Source: Actinomycetota bacterium
Lineage (GTDB): Bacteria; Actinomycetota; Geothermincolia; Geothermincolales; RBG-13-55-18
Length of the DNA: 60,171 nt
Direction: 5' to 3'
NCBI GenBank assembly: GCA_016931915.1
Contig: JAFGDU010000134.1
Span: 1 to 60,171, forward strand
Below the pieces are notes generated by a model that saw only the letters and a program-made list of their open reading frames with translations, ran no database searches and was not told the DNA's origin. Positions 1 to 8,538 of this stretch are shown piece by piece. The translations under genes were made by a program, and so were the position numbers. Position 1 is the stretch's first letter. Every line of letters begins with the position of its first letter.

Positions 1-256
1 GAATCCCATCAATTTTACCCAAAGGGACGGGATGGCTGCTTTGCTATCTAGGAGGGTGAGTGTCCGGTAAGCTGGTGACTAATACAACTCAATATTGGGA
101 TGCGAGTTTCCTGCTCGCTGTCTATTAACCCGGTTCTAGTGATATCCACGGTGTGACCCCCAATAAGGCCGATAGGTCTTCATGCCGCCGTTTAGTCTTT
201 CTCGTTATCCGAAGCTGCTTCGCATAACGATATAATGCTGGCAACGAGGAGGATGG
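1..256. other. Upstream non-coding stretch
   Basis: No convincing gene is seen here. The only notable element is a GAGGAGG ribosome-binding site at 246-252, four bases before the ATG of the hemolysin III gene. The left part may be the end of a transcription unit lying outside the window. Confidence 0.5.
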
Positions 257-919
257 ATGAAGAGAACGAAACTTGCCGACAGAGCGATGCCCGGCTACTC
301 GCGCGGCGAAGAGTTGTGCAATATGGTTTCGCACATCGTAGGAGCGGTGCTGGGCGTCGCCGCTCTCGTGTGGTGCCTGGTCCTGGCGGATACCCCGGTG
401 GAGATCATCACCTCGATTATCTACGCGGTGACGATGATCCTGCTGTACACGACCTCCAGCATATACCACGGACTCACGCGTCCCATGGCGAAGAGAGTAT
501 TTCAGGTCCTCGATCACTGCACGATATATCTCTATATCGCTGGCACCTATACCATCGTCGCGCTGTGTGCGGTGAGGTTCGAGAACGCGGCAATGGCGTG
601 GGTACTTGTAGCCATCGAGTGGGTCATGGCTGCGGTGGCCATAACGCTCACCGCGATCGATTTGAAGAAGTACGAACGTTTTTCCATGGTGTGTTACATA
701 GTCATGGGCTGGTCCGTGCTCATCGCTATCCCGCCCGTTGTTCGCGCGTTGGGCTGGGCCGGTTCTGCGTTGCTACTGGCCGGAGGCATATCATATACCG
801 TCGGTTCGATCCTGTATGTGGTCGGCAGGAAAAAGCGGTACGCCCATTCGGTCTTTCATATATTCGTTCTGCTGGGCAGCATCTTTCAATTACTCTGCAT
901 AGTCTTCTACGTCCTCTAG
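257..919 (+). CDS. Hemolysin III / PAQR-family membrane protein
   Basis: A 220-residue protein with about seven membrane helices, the usual size of the bacterial hemolysin III (YqfA/TrhA) branch of the PAQR superfamily. The family's metal-site motifs are present: SSIYHG with His71, the DH pair at 86-87, and HSVFH with His197 and His201. In eukaryotic PAQR receptors the equivalent residues bind zinc. Bacterial members are linked to membrane lipid homeostasis, and the hemolysin name is historical. The start is set by a strong GAGGAGG site. It stands alone on the plus strand, convergent with the radical SAM gene. The family assignment is firm; the exact role is unknown. Confidence 0.92.
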   Translation: MKRTKLADRAMPGYSRGEELCNMVSHIVGAVLGVAALVWCLVLADTPVEIITSIIYAVTMILLYTTSSIYHGLTRPMAKRVFQVLDHCTIYLYIAGTYTIVALCAVRFENAAMAWVLVAIEWVMAAVAITLTAIDLKKYERFSMVCYIVMGWSVLIAIPPVVRALGWAGSALLLAGGISYTVGSILYVVGRKKRYAHSVFHIFVLLGSIFQLLCIVFYVL

Positions 920-1136
920 CAAAGCCTGCGCTTTTTCGATGGTAGCAGGGACGGATGCGCTCGGGGGTCCGCTAGCTGGCCTGCCTTTATCATGGGCGAA
1001 AGAACGTAAGAACCATCGAGAACGGCTTTCTGCGGCTGGTACATGCGCATTACCAGCCTGGAGTCGCCGTCGGGTTCGGGGTCTCCCATCTGCTGATGGC
1101 GCCGCCCGCCGGGCCTGAGGCCGTCCCGGGTCCTCG

Positions 1137-2567
1137 CTAGAACCCTAACTTCTTGTAAGGGTTGAGCCATGTCCTCAGATTCCGCCAGTAGCGCAGCAGC
1201 CTGGGGCTGGCGAATATCTTGCCCAGGAAAAGCCGCCGTACGACCTCCCAAGCCGGCTTGATGCCTGCGCCGAAGAGCAGGGGTGACCAGGTGAGCCTGC
1301 GCTTCACCTGTCTCTTGGTGAACCCCTTCTGGTCGAGCACCGGCCTCCGCCTCTCCAGCTTGCGGTCGAGGGGCCTGTCCAGGAGGCCGAGCTCCACGGA
1401 GGTCTTGTGCAGCTCGGTCCCGGGGTAGGGGAAGAAGGCGCTGAGAAGGTACCAGTCAGGCTTGCATACCCGGTTCATGCGTATGGTCTCCCGGAAATCC
1501 TCCTTCGTCTCCCCCGGCAGCCCTATGAGGTTATAGAAGCCGACTTTGATGCCGTGCTTCCTCGCTGCCTCCACTGCCCTTATCACGTCATCGTTGGAGT
1601 AACGCCGCTTGAGGATCTCCCTCCTCACCCTCTCGCTCCCCGACTCCAGACCGATATTGACGAAGTCGAAGTTGCTCCTCTCGAGGGCGGCGAAGAGCTT
1701 GTCGTAGTCGGTGCGGGGAGTGACCCTGAGGTTGGTGCCGTAGGCGATGGGCACTTCGTATTGCCTGTTGATATCCTCCAGAAGAGAGCAGAGCTCAAGG
1801 GCCCAATCGAGGTCGGCCCCCAGGGTCTCCACCTCGAGGTACATCTCCTCCAGCAGGTAGTACACACGCTTGATGCTCAAAATCTCCTCCGCGATGTTCT
1901 CGGGCTCTCGCAGGCGCACGTACTTGCCATCCGCCAGTCGCCTCAGCGCGTGATTGCAGCAATAGGTGCACTGAAAGGGGCACCCCCTGCCCGCCAGTAC
2001 GGAGGGGCGCGAGAGGGGGTTGGCCAGCCAGGGCAGCCACATCTCGCGGTCGGGGAAGGGCAGCGCCTCTACGTCCTCCAGGAAGGGGCGGGTTGGATTC
2101 TCCTCGACTCTGCCGTTTTCCTTGATGAACAGGTTGGGGATCCCTCGCGGGAACAGCCCGCTCTCCAGCTGTTCGGCAAGCTCCAGGGTGGGAAACTCGC
2201 CCTCCCCCACGCATACGGCGTCGAAGGCGGACTCCAGGCACTCGTGGGGCGCGAGCGAGGCATGGGGCCCTCCTACCGCGAGAAAGATGTCGGGATGGCG
2301 CTCCTTGACGCGCCCGGCCACCTCGGACATGAGATCGAACACGGAATAGACTGAGGTGAAGCATATAAGCCCCGGGTTGAAATCCTCTATATGTTCGAAG
2401 ACCTCGGCATCGCTCTCCCGGGTGGGCACCACCAGCCTGGTCTCGTGTCCCTCCTCCTTCAGAAGCGAGGAGATGTAGGAGATGCCGAACTGCATGTGCT
2501 CGTAACCCGTAAGGGGCTTCTCCCGCGAGTAATGGTCCTCCTCGGCGTGAATAAAAAGAACGTTCAA
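1137..2567 (-). CDS. B12-binding-domain radical SAM protein
   Basis: A 476-residue protein. Residues 1-150 look like the Rossmann-type cobalamin-binding domain that precedes many radical SAM cores, including the AVGGPHAS turn near residue 100. The radical SAM cluster motif is C196-x3-C200-x2-C203 (GRGCPFQCTYC), which binds a 4Fe-4S cluster and cleaves S-adenosylmethionine. The stretches NIGLESGSE and GLPGETKEDF are typical of the barrel. The start is TTG, with a GGAAAGGA site upstream. Members of this group methylate or rearrange lipids, cofactors and antibiotics. The neighbours give no substrate clue, so the reaction is unassigned. Confidence 0.88.
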   Translation of the reverse strand: MNVLFIHAEEDHYSREKPLTGYEHMQFGISYISSLLKEEGHETRLVVPTRESDAEVFEHIEDFNPGLICFTSVYSVFDLMSEVAGRVKERHPDIFLAVGGPHASLAPHECLESAFDAVCVGEGEFPTLELAEQLESGLFPRGIPNLFIKENGRVEENPTRPFLEDVEALPFPDREMWLPWLANPLSRPSVLAGRGCPFQCTYCCNHALRRLADGKYVRLREPENIAEEILSIKRVYYLLEEMYLEVETLGADLDWALELCSLLEDINRQYEVPIAYGTNLRVTPRTDYDKLFAALERSNFDFVNIGLESGSERVRREILKRRYSNDDVIRAVEAARKHGIKVGFYNLIGLPGETKEDFRETIRMNRVCKPDWYLLSAFFPYPGTELHKTSVELGLLDRPLDRKLERRRPVLDQKGFTKRQVKRRLTWSPLLFGAGIKPAWEVVRRLFLGKIFASPRLLRYWRNLRTWLNPYKKLGF

Positions 2568-2658
2568 GACCTGTCCTTTCCAACCGGCTGCCCCGGCAGC
2601 ACCGCCGGACGAATACGCGCAGCAAACTTTATGTAACCGGACTCATGAGATTATGGAC

Positions 2659-3258
2659 TTATTCTTCCACCCTGCGCAAGAGCGCCCTGGCGCTCCTTAT
2701 CTCCCGCCTCCGGCGTCTCAGTATGGGGGTGAGGGTGCCCAGCAGGAATAAAAAGGAGAACAGTGCCGCCAGGTACTTGCCCGTATCGGGACTCGCGTCC
2801 AGGTCCCGGCCGGGATCTATTATATTCAACGTCGTGGCATGGATGTCGAAATCACCCCCGTGCTCCAGGCAGTTGGCGTTGAATACGCCCCGCACCTCGA
2901 CGAAATCGCCGACCGTGCCGTACCTGCCCAGCTTCTGTATCTTATCCGCCTCCTCTACTGGAAGCCATACTCCCATGCCGCTGTTTCCGCCCCTGAGCTC
3001 GCCTGCTTCCAGCCTTGCCTCACGGCTGTAGAAATCGTCGTTCACGGTGATCCAGGCGTAATCCCCCCTGCGCATGACGTCCCCGATCACCTCGCCCTTG
3101 AATATGACCTCCTGCCCGTCGTATTTTTCCCACTCGTTGAGGAGGTCGGCGGTAGTCACCTCCTCCGCTTTCCCGGCAGCTAAGGCGGGGGCGGCCGTGC
3201 AGAGCACCGCGCATGCGGCGCATGCCAGCGCGAGCAACAAGCGCAGTATCCCTCTCAT
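2659..3258 (-). CDS. Exported OB-fold protein with C-terminal membrane anchor
   Basis: A 199-residue protein. It has a signal peptide at 1-28 (MRGILRLL followed by an Ala-rich core and AALA), an OB-fold-like beta domain at about 30-145, and one membrane helix at about 155-177 followed by a basic tail. The region with YDGQEVIFKGEVIGDV and VEVRGVF resembles the tRNA_anti-like OB domains found in exported proteins. Its ATG overlaps the TGA of trkH by four bases (ATGA at 3255-3258), so the two are probably translationally coupled. A longer reading frame runs upstream through trkH but is antisense-like noise. The function is unknown; a link to potassium transport is inferred only from the coupling. 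Confidence 0.75.
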   Translation of the reverse strand: MRGILRLLLALACAACAVLCTAAPALAAGKAEEVTTADLLNEWEKYDGQEVIFKGEVIGDVMRRGDYAWITVNDDFYSREARLEAGELRGGNSGMGVWLPVEEADKIQKLGRYGTVGDFVEVRGVFNANCLEHGGDFDIHATTLNIIDPGRDLDASPDTGKYLAALFSFLFLLGTLTPILRRRRREIRSARALLRRVEE

Positions 3259-4757
3259 CCCCGCCTCCTCCTCAGCATGTTCAGGAAATAGGCGAACATC
3301 ACCACCACCGCCATAACCTCGAGTCGGCCGGCCCACATCTCCAGTATGTATACCAGTTTCAAGAGCACGGGCATGGTATGGTTGGTGACCCCGGTGGTGA
3401 GACCGACGTTGCCGGCGGCGGAAACCGACTCGAAGGCGGAGGCGGTAAAGCCGTAGCCATAGAAAAGCCCGATAATGGTGCCCAGGATGTAGAGGCCTAT
3501 GTAGAGCAGGGTGGTCAGCAACGCCGCGCTCACCATGGTATCCGTGAGGTTGAAATCCCTGATGTGATGGATGCGCTCTACCACCACCGCCGATGCCGGG
3601 GACAGGGCCCGCTTCGTCTTGGCCTTTACCTCCTTGGCCATGACCCCCACCCGGAAAGCCTTGATGGCTCCCGAGGTGGAGCAGGCGCAGCCGCCCAGCG
3701 CCATGGCCACGATGAGGCCGAACAGGGCCAGGTCCCCCCAGCGAGCTCCCATCTGCTGGCCGTAAACGGTCATGAAGCCGGTGCCGCTGTGGCCGGATAC
3801 GAGCTGGTATCCTCCCCGACGCATTTCGGCCCCGAACGACCCGAAGACGCCCGCGATGCTGAGGCCGGCCAGCACCAGCCCCAGGGTGATAAGGATGGTC
3901 GTGGTGAGGACCCGCGTCTCCATGTTCCTCACCAGCTCGCCGGGGCGCCGCCTCCAGACCTCGTACTGCACGGCGAAGTTGATCATGCCCAGTATCATGA
4001 AGACTACGGTTATGAGCTCCACGGGCAGGCTGCGGTAGTAGCCCACGCTCAAGGCCTGGGGGGTGAAGCCGCCGGTGTCGAACCCCGCCATGAACAGGCA
4101 CGAGGACTGGAAAAAGGAGCGCACCGGGGCCATTCCCTGCAGTAGCAGGCAGAAACCGAGGGCCAGCGTGCCGGCCGCGAGGTAGACCATGCTGACCTTC
4201 CAGATGAAACGGGAGCTCTCGATGACGTTAGGCATGATGCTCTCCCGCCCCTCCCCCGTGTACATCTGCGTCGCCGTGCTGGTGCCGGCCATGAAATAGG
4301 TGATCACCAGGACCACGATGCCCTGCCCGCCCAGGAACATGATGAGGTGCCGCCAGAAGTTCATGCCGTAGGCCATGTGGTCGAGGTCGTGCACCAGGGT
4401 CAGTCCCGTAGTGGCCAGGCCGGACATGGACTCGAAACACGCATCTACAAAGTTCGCGTAATGCCCGCTGAGATAGAGGGGCAAGGCAGCGAAGATCATG
4501 GCGAAAAACCAAGACAGGGCCACTATTACCAGGCCCTGGTTCCAGGTGACCCGCCCCCGGGAATGCAAGCTGAAGAATAAAACGTTACCGAATCCGATCG
4601 TGATACTCGCGGAGATCAGGAACTCGAGGAATACCGACCACTCCCCCGCCACCATGCTGATCACCATGGGGACGAACATGCACAGGCCCAGCACGATGAG
4701 GATCACGCCGACATAATGGAAGATGTTCTCCAGGTCCTGGCGCGATGGCTTGAACAT
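3255..4757 (-). CDS. trkH: TrkH-family potassium transporter membrane subunit
   Basis: A 500-residue multi-pass protein of the TrkH/KtrB superfamily, normal length for TrkH. The four pore loops with their filter glycines are visible: SGLATTGLT, GFDTGGFT, SGHSGTGFMT and SAAGNVGLTTG. These line the potassium pathway, so uptake of K+ (or Na+-dependent K+) is expected. The cytosolic partner TrkA/KtrA, which gates these pores through NAD or ATP binding, is not in the window. The gene is first in a two-gene unit with the exported OB-fold protein. Confidence 0.93.
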   Translation of the reverse strand: MFKPSRQDLENIFHYVGVILIVLGLCMFVPMVISMVAGEWSVFLEFLISASITIGFGNVLFFSLHSRGRVTWNQGLVIVALSWFFAMIFAALPLYLSGHYANFVDACFESMSGLATTGLTLVHDLDHMAYGMNFWRHLIMFLGGQGIVVLVITYFMAGTSTATQMYTGEGRESIMPNVIESSRFIWKVSMVYLAAGTLALGFCLLLQGMAPVRSFFQSSCLFMAGFDTGGFTPQALSVGYYRSLPVELITVVFMILGMINFAVQYEVWRRRPGELVRNMETRVLTTTILITLGLVLAGLSIAGVFGSFGAEMRRGGYQLVSGHSGTGFMTVYGQQMGARWGDLALFGLIVAMALGGCACSTSGAIKAFRVGVMAKEVKAKTKRALSPASAVVVERIHHIRDFNLTDTMVSAALLTTLLYIGLYILGTIIGLFYGYGFTASAFESVSAAGNVGLTTGVTNHTMPVLLKLVYILEMWAGRLEVMAVVVMFAYFLNMLRRRRG

Positions 4758-4914
4758 CCCGTCTGCTCCTCACTAGCGGCCCCGATATGACCGTATACGA
4801 CGCACGCGCCTGGAACGGGCGCATGTCCTTATGCATCTGGTTTTTAATGATATATTGGCCGGCACGGTCGAACAACTTCGGAGGAAATTTCGTCCCCGCC
4901 GTACCGCCGCAGCA

Positions 4915-5541
4915 TCAATCCACGATGAGGGAGAGATAGCTGACCATGGCCTTGGATACCGTCTTGTAGGCTCCCATGTCATGCGAGTAGCAGCAGTCCA
5001 CCAGGGGCCCCATGTCCTTGCCGTCCCAGCTGCAGCGGGCCGAGCCTACCATGAAGATGCGGTCCATGCGGAAACGCGTGTTGCGGCCCATCTCCGTCAA
5101 CCCCATGATATTCATCTTGGGATCGGTGCCCATGATCGGGGCCGCTATACGGGGTACGAGCTTACAATAGTAGGGATTGCGTACGATCACGTCCGGCGTG
5201 TGGCATAAGACGGGATTTACCAGCTTGAGCAGGGTCGTCGCATAATAGTCGACCTCCATGTGCAGGGCGCCTTTGGCCCCGGTATCGACATCGATGGTCC
5301 AGCGCCCGTCCTGGCGGCGCGATGCAATATCCACGACGTGCATCTCGTCGAAGCGGTGTATGGTGGATACCAGGTCCCTCCCCTCCTCGCTCGAGGCGTA
5401 GAGGGTGCGGTAGTCCTCTGGGCTGAAGTGGAAAAGGGCGCGGTAGGGGCCGGCTGGGGTATCTTCCCAATCCTCGCAGAGAAAGACGTCGTCCGGACCG
5501 AACTGCAGCGTGGGTATGAACCAACCCTTCTCGACCAACAT
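4915..5541 (-). CDS. Unrecognised 208-residue protein
   Basis: I do not recognise the family. The start is placed at 5541 because GGGAGG lies six bases upstream of this ATG; a longer frame reaching 5664 has no such support and an odd composition. The protein is soluble and mixed alpha/beta, with an acidic first half. The second half is rich in Cys, Met and Tyr (LCHTPDVIVRNPYYC, GSARCSWDGKDMGPLVDCC), which could be a metal or disulfide site. It sits alone between trkH and the tRNA genes. No signal peptide or membrane segment is seen. Function unknown. Confidence 0.7.
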   Translation of the reverse strand: MLVEKGWFIPTLQFGPDDVFLCEDWEDTPAGPYRALFHFSPEDYRTLYASSEEGRDLVSTIHRFDEMHVVDIASRRQDGRWTIDVDTGAKGALHMEVDYYATTLLKLVNPVLCHTPDVIVRNPYYCKLVPRIAAPIMGTDPKMNIMGLTEMGRNTRFRMDRIFMVGSARCSWDGKDMGPLVDCCYSHDMGAYKTVSKAMVSYLSLIVD

Positions 5542-5687
5542 CTTTATCCTCCCTTGCTCGCTCCGTCCCTTTCCCGTGCCATGCACGAAGCAGAGCTGTT
5601 CGCAGCGTTCTTGCTCCCCTTCGCGCAGCCCTATTATATGCGAGCCCTTCCCCTGCATCCACACGAACCACGGAAAAACGCTGATGC

Positions 5688-5693
5688 TATAAT
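5688..5693 (+). promoter_or_regulatory. Probable -10 box of the tRNA-Pro gene
   Basis: A perfect TATAAT lies 11 bases before the tRNA-Pro 5' end, the spacing expected for a start just before the mature tRNA. No clear -35 box is visible. Confidence 0.55.
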
Positions 5694-5704
5694 ATTTTAG
5701 ACGT

Positions 5705-5782
5705 CGGGGTGTAGCGCAGCTTGGTTAGCGCGCATGCTTTGGGAGCATGAGGTCGGCGGTTCAAATCCGCCCACCCCGACCA
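5705..5782 (+). tRNA. tRNA-Pro (anticodon TGG)
   Basis: A full cloverleaf. The acceptor arm CGGGGTG pairs with CACCCCG. The anticodon stem CATGC/GCATG has loop TTTGGGA with TGG at 34-36. The T stem GGCGG/CCGCC has loop TTCAAAT. The discriminator is A, and the CCA end is encoded. 78 nt including CCA. Confidence 0.97.
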
Positions 5783-5846
5783 TCTTCTTTCCGCCGCAAA
5801 TGCGCACCGTCCTCCGTTTGGGCTATGCTAGAATATGACGCAGCGA

Positions 5847-5922
5847 GCGGGAGTAGCTCAGATGGAAGAGCGAGAGCCTTCCAAGCTCTAGGTCGCGGGT
5901 TCGAGGCCCGTCTCCCGCTCCA
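5847..5922 (+). tRNA. tRNA-Gly (anticodon TCC)
   Basis: A full cloverleaf. The acceptor arm GCGGGAG pairs with CTCCCGC. The anticodon stem AGAGC/GCTCT has loop CTTCCAA with TCC at 34-36. The T loop is TTCGAGG, the discriminator is T, and CCA is encoded. 76 nt. A TAGAAT sequence at 5829-5834 could be its -10 box. Confidence 0.97.
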
Positions 5923-5924
5923 TT

Positions 5925-6572
5925 TTATTCGGTGATATTTTCCTTCTTCTTCGCGATGGCCAGAAACCAGTCCTCTTCGGGGCGAAGGGCTAGCTCTATA
6001 TCCGTATAACCGGCCTGCGACAGCAATGCGCAGGTCTCAGCGGGAGTTTGCAACTCGACCCCTGCCGCTTTTTCGAATTGCGCTCCACGCCTGCTCAATT
6101 TCTCTTGCCGGTACCCCTCGTTAAACAGCAGCAGCCTGCCGCCGGGATACAGGACGCGGATTACTTCCTTCAGGTCCTCAGCGTGATGCGGCCAGAAATA
6201 GAAGGTATCGAAGGCGGTGACCAAATGGAACATCTCGTCGGCAAAAGGCAGCGAGGATACTTCTCCATGCACGACCTCCACGCGGCCGCCTTCGATCAAT
6301 TCCCCATTGGTCCGCCTGGACAGGTCGACCATCTCCTCCGAGTGGTCGATACCAAAGACCTTGCCTTTCGACGCTCTCCCGGCCAGCGACTTCAGGGCCT
6401 GCCCTCCCCCGCATCCTATATCCAGGACAACATCCTCGGGATCTATGGATATTCTCTCGAGAGCCCACTGCCACTGGGCACTGTGGCCCAGGTTCATTCC
6501 CTTGCCTATCAGCCTGCCGATCCGTCCAGCGGGCTTGCCCCCCTGCCTGATCAGGAGATTCATTATACCCAT
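5925..6572 (-). CDS. Class I SAM-dependent methyltransferase
   Basis: A 215-residue methyltransferase of the UbiE/type 11 kind. Motif I is VVLDIGCGGGQALKSLAG. A GIDHSEEMV stretch gives the acidic ribose-binding position, and FHLVTAFDTFYFW is the post-motif region. The start at 6572 is preferred over an in-frame one at 6632 because GGAG lies nine bases upstream. The gene ends two bases after the tRNA-Gly, on the opposite strand. The substrate is unknown. Confidence 0.85.
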   Translation of the reverse strand: MGIMNLLIRQGGKPAGRIGRLIGKGMNLGHSAQWQWALERISIDPEDVVLDIGCGGGQALKSLAGRASKGKVFGIDHSEEMVDLSRRTNGELIEGGRVEVVHGEVSSLPFADEMFHLVTAFDTFYFWPHHAEDLKEVIRVLYPGGRLLLFNEGYRQEKLSRRGAQFEKAAGVELQTPAETCALLSQAGYTDIELALRPEEDWFLAIAKKKENITE

Positions 6573-6687
6573 GCTTTTATTCTCCGATCGACTGTCTCGA
6601 AAAGGCGCCGCCTTATCGGGCCATCCCCGCAAGGTTTTTGCAAGGGCGCATCCGGACGGAAGGGTTCTTGCGTCCTGTTCTTATCCC

Positions 6688-7149
6688 TCAGGACAATTCC
6701 ATCAGTTCCTTAAGCCGCCCCACGGCCGTCTCGGAGTTCTTCCTCAACACCCTGCCGATGAACAGCCTGTCCATGGGCGCAAGCCATCTCGGGAAATAGA
6801 AACGCATCTCCCTTTGCCACCACGTGCCGCCGTCTTCCGGCGTCAACGCGTACGCGATCTTCACCTTCTGCCCGTGACGTTCGCTCTTCGCGCGGATCAC
6901 CCAACGCTGCGGCGCCCGGCATTCTACGACCTCCCAGGAGAACGTGTCCCGCAGGGGGCCATGCTTGACCTTCTCGACGATGATCTCTCCCTCTACCGCG
7001 GGATGGCCCACCGCGCTCCCGGAGACCGAGACCGTCGCCGGGTGCCATCTCGGCCAGTTGGCCGCGGTGGTGATGAAATCGAAGACCTCCTGCACCGGCC
7101 GGCCTATAAGTACGGATACGGTATGAGCGGATACATATGCATTGGCCAT
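6688..7149 (-). CDS. SRPBCC (START-like) family protein
   Basis: A 153-residue single-domain protein. The N-terminal pattern, with IGRPVQEVFDFITTAANWPRWHP spanning about residues 15-37, is the classic opening of polyketide-cyclase/dehydrase-type SRPBCC proteins. The hydrophobic cavity they form binds lipids or aromatic compounds. The central strands (SWEVVECRAPQRWVI) and the C-terminal helix also fit. It lies upstream of the small methyltransferase on the same strand, possibly co-transcribed. The ligand cannot be told. Confidence 0.8.
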   Translation of the reverse strand: MANAYVSAHTVSVLIGRPVQEVFDFITTAANWPRWHPATVSVSGSAVGHPAVEGEIIVEKVKHGPLRDTFSWEVVECRAPQRWVIRAKSERHGQKVKIAYALTPEDGGTWWQREMRFYFPRWLAPMDRLFIGRVLRKNSETAVGRLKELMELS

Positions 7150-7162
7150 GGTCTCTATCCTC

Positions 7163-7783
7163 TCAGGCGTCTAACAGCCACCCCGGCTCGCCGGCTTCCA
7201 GTATGGCGCGCAGGTGGCGTAAGGCCTTGCCACGGTGGCTTATAGCGTTCTTCTCCTCCAGGTCCATCTCCGCCATGGTCCTGTCCATGGCTGCGGGTAC
7301 GAACACGGGGTCGTAACCGAAACCGAGTTCGCCCCTGGGAGCGGTGATCACAGAGCCCTCGCAGGTCTCCCTGATCTCTATGCTCTCGCCTCGCGGTGAA
7401 GCCAGGACGAGGACGCAGACGAAACGCGCTCCTCTGCGCGCGGCGGGAACGCCCTCCATCTCCCGCAGCAGCCGCGCGATGTTGGCGGCATCGTCTCCCT
7501 GTGCGCCGGCGTAGCGCGCGCTCCGCACCCCGGGCTCTCCCCCCAGCGCCTCCACCTCGAGGCCGGAATCGTCCGCCAGCGCAGCCATGCCGGCCCAGTG
7601 CGAGAGCTCCATAGCCTTGGAGGTCGCGTTCTCCTCGAAGGTCTCGCCCCTCTCGACCAGGTCCGGCCAGCCCTCGAGATCGTCGCATGTGAGGACCTCA
7701 ATATCCAGGTCGCCCAGGAGGTCGCGGATCTCCCTTATCTTCCCGCGGTTGCCCGTGGCCAGGACCAGGCGGGCCGGGCTCAA
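7163..7783 (-). CDS. rdgB: XTP/dITP diphosphatase (RdgB/HAM1)
   Basis: A 206-residue nucleotide-sanitising pyrophosphatase that hydrolyses dITP, XTP and ITP to the monophosphates. Family motifs are intact: [10 protein letters not shown] at the N-terminus, [22 protein letters not shown] with the metal-binding Asp pair, FGYDPVF and SHRGKAL near the C-terminus. The start is TTG, overlapping the rph TGA in a TTGA junction at 7780-7783. It is the last gene of the murI-MBL-rph-rdgB unit, the usual actinobacterial order. Confidence 0.95.
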   Translation of the reverse strand: MSPARLVLATGNRGKIREIRDLLGDLDIEVLTCDDLEGWPDLVERGETFEENATSKAMELSHWAGMAALADDSGLEVEALGGEPGVRSARYAGAQGDDAANIARLLREMEGVPAARRGARFVCVLVLASPRGESIEIRETCEGSVITAPRGELGFGYDPVFVPAAMDRTMAEMDLEEKNAISHRGKALRHLRAILEAGEPGWLLDA

Positions 7784-8538
7784 TCCCCGCCCTCCAGCAC
7801 CGCCGTGCCGTCCGCGGCGAAGATGGCCTGGTTCTGCAGCCAGGTAACGCGCTCAATACCGCTCTGGGCCAGGTCCAGGACCGCCGTCAGCTCATCGCGC
7901 GTGAAGGCCCTCTTCTCCCCCGTCCCCTGCACCTCTACCAGGCTGCCCGCGCCGGTCATGACCATGTTCATGTCCACCTCCGCGCGCTCGTCCTCCTCGA
8001 AGTCCAGGTCCAGGAGGGGCACGCCGTCGACTATGCCCACGCTTACCGCAGCAACCGAGTCCGTGAAGGGCATCTCCGCCAGCTTCTTCTCCTCCACCAT
8101 GCGGCGGAAGGCGTCGTAGAGAGCAAGGTAGGCGCCGTTTATGGCCGCGGTGCGCGTGCCCCCGTCGGCCTGTATGACGTCGCAGTCCATCCAGATGGTG
8201 TATTCCTTAAGGGTCTCGAGATCGGTCACCGCCCGCAGGGACCTGCCGATCAACCTCTGAATCTCCAGGGTCCTGCCTCCCTGTTTGCCGGAAACCGACT
8301 CCCGGTTCATCCTCTGCATGGTCGAGCGCGGCAGCATGCCGTACTCCGCGGTCACCCATCCCCGGCCCGAGCCACGCAGAAACTGCGGCACTTTGTATTC
8401 CAGGCTGGCCGTGCATATCACCCTGGTACGACCCATCTCTATGTAGGCCGAGCCCTCGGCATGCATGTTGTAGCCGCGGACTATCTTCATGGGGCGCAAC
8501 TGATCCGCTTTCCTGCCGTCACGTCTGATCTTCCCCAC
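7780..8538 (-). CDS. rph: Ribonuclease PH
   Basis: A 252-residue phosphorolytic 3'-5' exoribonuclease that trims tRNA 3' ends. [12 protein letters not shown] at the N-terminus, the basic [17 protein letters not shown] stretch and [15 protein letters not shown] are hallmark motifs. Length and ends match the family. The GTG start overlaps the preceding metallo-hydrolase by 20 bases, so the start is set by the conserved N-terminus rather than by spacing. Confidence 0.96.
   Translation of the reverse strand: MGKIRRDGRKADQLRPMKIVRGYNMHAEGSAYIEMGRTRVICTASLEYKVPQFLRGSGRGWVTAEYGMLPRSTMQRMNRESVSGKQGGRTLEIQRLIGRSLRAVTDLETLKEYTIWMDCDVIQADGGTRTAAINGAYLALYDAFRRMVEEKKLAEMPFTDSVAAVSVGIVDGVPLLDLDFEEDERAEVDMNMVMTGAGSLVEVQGTGEKRAFTRDELTAVLDLAQSGIERVTWLQNQAIFAADGTAVLEGGD

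Noticed and set aside
125..517. 130-codon minus-strand frame
   Set aside because: It overlaps the hemolysin III gene antisense, has no ribosome-binding site and shows shadow composition.
3259..4101. Upstream extension of the OB-fold gene frame
   Set aside because: It lies inside trkH in another frame and has Arg/His/Pro-rich shadow composition; the real start is a signal-peptide Met coupled to trkH.
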